Positions 5,590 through 10,664 of a DNA stretch of 10,664 nucleotides are shown here, one piece after another. Every line of letters starts with the position of its first letter. Within the stretch, counting starts at the first letter, position 1. This stretch comes from Larix sibirica (taxonomy: Eukaryota > Streptophyta > Pinopsida > Pinales > Pinaceae), in contig NWUY0300024146.1 of the NCBI GenBank assembly GCA_004151065.3, positions 1 through 10,664 of the forward strand, written 5' to 3'. The translations under genes and the position numbers were made by a program. Under the pieces are notes generated by a model that ran no database searches, was not told where the DNA came from, and worked only from the letters and a program-made list of their open reading frames with translations.

Positions 5590-8342
5590 TGCATATCTTT
5601 GTTATATTCCTAATAATGCAGCCGCTCGGATTAGATTTTATGCCCCCAATAGAAATTTGTGTAGTGTCTGTAAATGGCTTTAGGAAGCAAGTTAAAACTC
5701 ACCATAACTTGATAATGGAGACTCGAATAAATGAACTGTTAGTTTTTTCAGGCTTGTGGTATAGGTTTACACCTAAAAATGCCACTCTCACATGTAACCA
5801 TGGTTCATCTGTTGTTTATTTCAATGATTTATGGAACTGGGGTTTTCTGAAGTAACATGCAATGCAAAATTTGCATCAAAGGGTAAATTTTAGAAAATTG
5901 TGCCCACAAAGCGTGGGGACATCATGGTCATCTCAATATTTCCCAAGCAAACATGGATGAGGTTATGGAACCAATTCTGCTACTCATATTGCATTTTATG
6001 CCTCTAGTATAAATTCACCAAGTGTCCCTAAACGACATTAGGAAGCGATTTGAAACTTGCCATAACTTGATAACCGAAACTTAGATTGATGAACTGCCAA
6101 CTCTATTGGGACCAGGACATTGGATTACACCTAGAGACACCTCTCTCCTATGTGTCCATGGATTGAATGTCATTTATTTCAATGTTTTAAAAAAATAGGG
6201 TTTTACTAAGTAACATGCAATGCATTTTTTGCATAACAGAGTAATTTTTTTTAAACTATCCACTAAAGCATGTGGACACCTTGTTCATGTCATCCTTGCC
6301 CAAACAAATTTGTAGAAGGTTACAATACTCAATTATGCTAATCGTATTGGATTTTATGCCCGGAGTAGAAATTCGCCAAGTGTCTTAGAATGGATTTAGG
6401 AAGCGAGATGAAACTCGCTATAACTTGAGAATTGAGACTCGCATCGATGAACCATCAATTTCGTTGGCCTTATGAAATTGAATTACACCTAAGGATACCC
6501 CTTTCCCATGTGTCCATGGACCAGATGTTATTTATTTCAACCATTTCTTGAACTAGGGCTTTGTTAAGGAATATGCAATGTAATTCTATGCATCATAGGG
6601 TCATTTTTTCAAAAAATTTCCAACAGAGAGTGGGGTCATCATGGTCATATTGGTATTTCTTGAACAAACTTTCAGTAGGTTACAACACTCAATTTTTCTA
6701 CTTGGATTGGATTTTATGCCCCTTGTATAAATTCACTTTGTGCCCCTAAATGGCTTTAGGAAGCGAGTTGAAAATTTCCATAGCTTGATAACTGAGACTT
6801 GGATCAATGAACCCTTAATTCCATTGGTCTCATGAAATTGGATTACACCTAGGGTAACCCATATACTATTTTTCCACGGATTATGTATTGTTTATTTCAA
6901 CAATTTTTTAAACTCCAGTTTTATGAAATAACATGCAATGCAATTTATGTAACACAAGGTAAATTTTTGAAAATTGTGCCAATGGAGTGTGGGGACATCA
7001 TAGTCATATTGATATTTCCTAAACAAACTTGCAAGAGGTTACAACATTCAATTTTGCTTCTTGTATCATATTTTATGCCCTTAGTAGAAGTTCCCCAAGT
7101 GTCCTTTAAGGGATTTAGGAAGCGATTTGAAACTCTCTATAACTTGATAACTAAGAGTTGAATCGACAAACCATCAATTTTGTTGTCCTTGTGACATAAA
7201 ATTACACCTAGGGACACCCGTCTCTTGTGTGTCTATCGATATGATGTTGTTTATTTAAAAGATTTCTGGAACCAGGGTTTTGAGAAGTAACATGCAATGC
7301 AATTACTGTATCTAGGGTAAATTTTAGAAAACCATGGAAACGTAGCATGGGGACATTGTGTTCATCATGGTGTTTCCCAAACAAACATGTAGGATGTTAT
7401 GGCACTCAATTCTACTACTTGGATTGGATTTTATGCCCCCAAAAATAATTCGCTAAGTGTCCCTGAATGGATTTAAGAAGCATGTTGAAACTCATCAAAA
7501 ATTGATAACTAAGACTTGGATTGATGAACCAGATATTTAGTTGGCCTTGTGGCATTTGATTACACCTAGGAACACCCCTATACCATGTTTCCATGGACTG
7601 ACTGTTTTTTATTTCAATGATTTCCAAAACTAGGGTTTTTCTTAGTAACATGCAATGCAATTTCTGCACCATAGGCTAAATTTTTTATAATTGTGCTAAC
7701 GAAGCATGTGGAAATAATGTTCATGTTGGAATTTCCTAAAACAACATGTAGGAGGTTAGGACACTCAATTTTGCTAATTTGATTGGTTTTATGCCCACAA
7801 TAGAAATTTTCCAGGCGTCCTTTAATGCCTTTAGGAAGCAAGTTGAAACTCACCATAACATAAACAAGACTCGATTTGATGAACTATAAGTTCCATTGTC
7901 CTATGGAAATCAAATTAATCCCACGAACACCCCTCTATCATGTGTCCATGGATCATAATTTTTTTATTTCAACATTTTTCTGAACTAGGGTTTTATGAAG
8001 TAACATGCAATGTAATTTTCACATCACAGAAAAAATTTCATAAAATTGTGCTAATAGAGTATGGGAACATCGTAATATACTAGGTCTTGCCAAAAAATAC
8101 ATGCAGGATGTTACACAACTTAATTCTACTACTCGAATTGGATTTTATGCCCACAATAGAAATTTGCCAAATGTCCCTTAATGGCTTTAGCAAGCGAGTT
8201 GAAACTCACCATAATTTGATATCCAAGACAATTCCATAGGCCTTGTGATATTAGGTTACACCTAGACACTTTTCTCTCTCATGACTCCATGGATCATATG
8301 GTTTTTATTCAATGATTTTCAAAACAATATTTGGCCTATGAG
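5590..8342. repeat. Satellite-like tandem array, about 359-bp unit, about 7.7 copies
   Basis: Using the motif AACATGCAATGCAAT as phase mark, copies start at 5854, 6212, 6570, 6930, 7289, 7647 and 8002, giving units of 358, 358, 360, 359, 358 and 355 bp. A last copy of about 341 bp ends near 8342, and a truncated first copy spans about 5590-5853. Each copy holds the same ordered blocks: GGTAAATTTT, GGGGACATCATGGTCAT, AACAAACATGTAGGAGGTTA, GGATTTTATGCCC, AGTGTCCCTAAATGG, TTTAGGAAGCGAGTTGAAAC, GATTACACCTAGGGACACCC, TGTCCATGGA and ACTAGGGTTTT. Copies differ by scattered substitutions and small indels, so the array is old and not recently homogenised. The last copy has lost roughly 16 bases near 8230. 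The unit is not a multiple of three, and open frames inside it do not repeat between copies, so it is non-coding. Confidence 0.93.
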
Positions 8343-8730
8343 GGATATGTAATGACCAATTCAACATTTAGCACACCATGGATGTTTCTTGAGGACTATT
8401 CCATATTTTAAGGACAAAAGAGAGAGTCTTAGGACACAACATTTGTATATAATGTTGATGTTCCATGCACGAGGTCCAAGGCCATCACACTAGTGTTGCA
8501 TAAGGAATCTTTATGTTGCAAGCAAGATATCGTTTCCATTTTGATTTTTTTTACACCATGGATATTTCTTTAGGCCTTAGACATGATATAGGGATAGTGA
8601 GGGCCTTCAGCCGTATAATTTTTTTATATATTTTATGGGCCACATGAGAAGCCACTCCAATAACCGCTCATTGGCCTTAAGGTTCCCTTCCATCCTTAGG
8701 TATTTGCTTATGACCTATTGATAAAAGTAA
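8343..8730. repeat. Weak two-copy repeat of about 180 bp after the satellite array
   Basis: ACACCATGGATGTTTCTTGAGG (8373 onward) and ACACCATGGATATTTCTTTAGG (8553 onward) are 180 bp apart. Downstream sequence is faintly similar, for instance the ATATA-rich stretch followed by a CCACATGAGAAG-like block. Similarity fades after about 120 bp of each copy, so this may be a decayed duplication or only a short shared block. No coding frame is present. Confidence 0.4.
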
Positions 8731-9058
8731 TCATTTCATAACGTTAAATTTCATGGAGACCTCTCCCCAACCATGTTAAATACAAAAGAAAAGTTTCATA
8801 GATACTTAGGGATTAAAAATGAAAATAAATATTCTAGTATGGCATGACATGAAAAACACTTAAACTCAACTTGACATTAGTTTCACTACAAAACAAATGA
8901 AACACACATTAAATGTTTTAGTATATGTGATAATATGACTACAAGCAATGTACATCCTTGCACAAAAACTATGATATATAATTTATAGCCACATGTTCAT
9001 TTGTAACTATGATCTTAAATGCTAGAGGAGTGTAGTGCCCAAAGGTACTAAACCCTAA
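8731..9058. other. Gene-free AT-rich stretch
   Basis: No protein, RNA or clear repeat could be supported. CACTACAAAAC at 8884 and GTAGTG at 9032-9037 face each other like very short inverted ends, but the pairing does not extend and the flanks do not match. Confidence 0.4.
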
Positions 9059-9286
9059 ATGTGTTCAATAAAATTTGAATGTGTAATATCTAGGATAGGC
9101 ATTCCAAGGGAGGCGAGACAAAGTAGTGGGTTTGCACAACTAGTGATTTCCATGGGAGGATGTACAATGATAAAATGGATTCTTAAAGTAAAAGAATGCA
9201 CTCTTACAATTCATGAAATAGCCATGTTTGTGCTTCACCTAAAAACAAGGTGGGAAACTCAAGTTGAAATCATTAATGCAAGATGA
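9059..9286 (+). CDS. Unrecognised 75-codon open frame (doubtful)
   Basis: From an ATG at 9059 the frame is open for 75 residues to a TGA at 9284-9286. It starts MCSIKFECVISRIG and ends TRWETQVEIINAR. Composition is not obviously biased and no transmembrane segment, signal peptide or known motif is visible. Past the stop the same frame carries on for about 300 bp with relatively few stops (GIYGDGKIVSMNEVDVVEIFGI, then GELGEHGRWHAFG around 9310-9420). This would fit a decayed piece of a longer transposon or host coding region, though I could not assign a family. It may equally be chance. Confidence 0.2.
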   Translation: MCSIKFECVISRIGIPREARQSSGFAQLVISMGGCTMIKWILKVKECTLTIHEIAMFVLHLKTRWETQVEIINAR

Positions 9287-9823
9287 GTGTGTATATTTTC
9301 ATGAGATTTTATGGGTATCTATGGTGATGGGAAGATTGTATCCATGAATGAGGTTGATGTTGTGGAAATATTTGGTATTTAGGGTGAACTTGGTGAACAT
9401 GGAAGATGGCATGCCTTTGGAATTGTTGTAGGAAATTTCCCTACATAGTCACCCATTTTCCTAGGAATAAAGGCAATGAACCTTTTTTCATTTGGTTGAT
9501 AACACCATTGGAAAATATGTGAGGGATGCATGCAATTTGTTAGACATGTGGTGAGCTCAGGTATTCTATTATAGGTGTGGGATGTTGAATCCCTAACTTG
9601 AAATTTTCAATTGGCACTAGAAGAAGAGTGCTCTAACTAAGAGGGTGACATGTGAAAAATTAAACACATTTATATGGAGTGTCTTGCATGCAATTGGAGG
9701 ATGAAGAAAAATTTGCAAGTTTGGAGATTGGTTATGGAAATTCTCTAGGGATTATTTTTGCATTCGAAGGTCACCATCACATCACTTGAAGTTTTTCCTT
9801 CTTGGAAGGGTGAATATTGTACT
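9287..9823. other. Stretch with no supportable gene
   Basis: Less AT-rich than its surroundings, with purine-rich plus-strand blocks such as GATGAAGAAAAA near 9700. Plus-strand frames have stops every 10-40 codons. No known motif, RNA gene or repeat is seen. It could be old coding DNA of a transposon continuing from 9059, but there is no decisive motif. Confidence 0.35.
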
Positions 9824-10090
9824 TCGCTAGCGAGTTAATGCTAACTTTTGAAGGGCTAAAAGAGAGGTCAGTATGTTGAATTTATCCTCTTTTGTTGACC
9901 ATATATTACATAATATCATAATGTTACTTGAATGGTTTATGGTTGTGTTGATGCTGGAGTCTAGTGGGTTAATGCTATATTTTTAAGGGTTGAAAAAGAG
10001 GTTGCTTAGTTGACTTTATCCTCTTTATTGACTATATCTTACATAATATCACAATGTTACTTGAATGGTTGATGGTTGTCTTGATGTTTC
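9824..10090. repeat. Two-copy 134-bp tandem repeat
   Basis: Copy one (about 9824-9957) and copy two (about 9958-10090) share in order CTAG-GAGTTAATGCTA, TTTATCCTCTTT, TTGAC, TTACATAATATCA, AATGTTACTTGAATGG and ATGGTTGT-TTGATG. The motif GRGTTAATGC starts at 9832 and 9966, giving a period of 134 bp. Agreement is high over most of the unit, with scattered substitutions. No coding potential is evident. Confidence 0.85.
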
Positions 10091-10664
10091 ATCTTGAGCA
10101 TATATTCTTGTTATAAGTGCAATTTATAGATTAGTTATAACTAAGAGGAATTATTTTTTAGTGCATGTGCATTGGGTTGATATGCTTCATAATCGAGTTA
10201 TTATCTCATATATATATTTTTTGGACACCATACCCCAAAGGATAAAGTCAATTCCATTTCTGATTTAGAATTTTTTCAAACATTGATAGGGATATGATGG
10301 CTTCACTCCCTTGGTTACTTTACTTAGTATTATCAGACCATGAATTTTTTTCATTGATTAGGGAAAGGAGAGGACAATTAAGGTCATGGACACAAGCATA
10401 ATACAATAGCTTTACTCACATAGTTTGAAGAATATTGTAATAGGATGTAAGTTCAATTATATGGTTCATTTGTATGGCATCAAAAGGGTGTTACTCCTAC
10501 AATTTATACAAAAGGACAACATGAGTATCATATATATATTCAAGAATTATTGCATAAATAATTTATTTTAGTTATATGTGAGTAGGGTTACCTTTGAATC
10601 ATGGTTTCCAACATGCTAGTGATTTAGCACAGGGGCTTCACTCAATAAACAACTATCATAGCAC
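10091..10664. other. Gene-free AT-rich right end
   Basis: Contains ATATAT runs near 10210 and 10535 and no long open frame. One plus-strand segment near 10475-10560 reads WHQKGVTPTIYTKGQHEYHIYIQELLHK-like in pieces, which has a protein-like texture but is too short and unplaced to name. No RNA gene or repeat was identified. Confidence 0.35.

Noticed and set aside
6883-7856. Open frames of 80-92 codons on both strands in the 359-bp array
   Set aside because: The unit is not a multiple of three and the frames are not shared between copies, so they are chance.
8884-9037. Small CACTA-like or MITE element with CACTAC and GTAGTG ends
   Set aside because: The inverted match covers only six bases, does not extend inward, and the flanks (TTT and CCC) give no target duplication.

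Overview
The window reads as repeat-rich nuclear DNA from a plant with a large genome. It is AT-rich, contains no intact gene, and holds a decayed Ty3/gypsy-type retrotransposon with a plant-style initiator-tRNA-Met primer site, a decayed CACTA (En/Spm) transposase and several tandem arrays. A gymnosperm or similar giant plant genome would fit, but the species cannot be told from the sequence. I see no tRNA, rRNA, CRISPR array or bacterial-type operon.

Bases 1-2253 form the 5' part of one LTR retrotransposon on the minus strand. Reading leftwards there is an LTR of about 392 bp (2253 to 1862) with duplicated 40-bp TATA-bearing repeats, a tRNA-iMet primer binding site (1859-1848), and an unusually long leader with diverged repeats of about 180 bp (about 1195-1790). 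It ends in a gag gene broken by stops and a frameshift, which runs off the window at base 1.

Immediately right of the LTR edge, bases 2254-3654 on the plus strand carry the C-terminal half of a CACTA Tnp2-type transposase. It is broken by frameshifts, stops, a duplicated 79-bp insert and a stretch with a 50-bp palindrome. The abutment suggests the retrotransposon inserted into an older CACTA gene.

Bases 3655-3980 hold a CACTACAA motif and TAGTGCC repeats. A 12/24-bp minisatellite follows at about 3965-4800; its minus-strand frame reads as a long lysine-rich four-residue repeat with few stops. Bases 4800-5400 are AT-rich with no gene. Bases 5383-5511 carry CAT runs and a short acidic minus-strand reading frame. 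Bases 5590-8342 are a satellite-like array of about 359-bp units, roughly 7.7 copies. The rest (8343-10664) holds a weak 180-bp duplication, one unrecognised 75-codon open frame, a two-copy 134-bp tandem repeat and otherwise unassignable AT-rich sequence.

Nothing here works together as a live pathway. The content is layered transposon remains and tandem repeats. The points most worth a second look are the 359-bp array, the frame-keeping 12/24-bp array, and the repeat-loaded leader and U3 of the retrotransposon.
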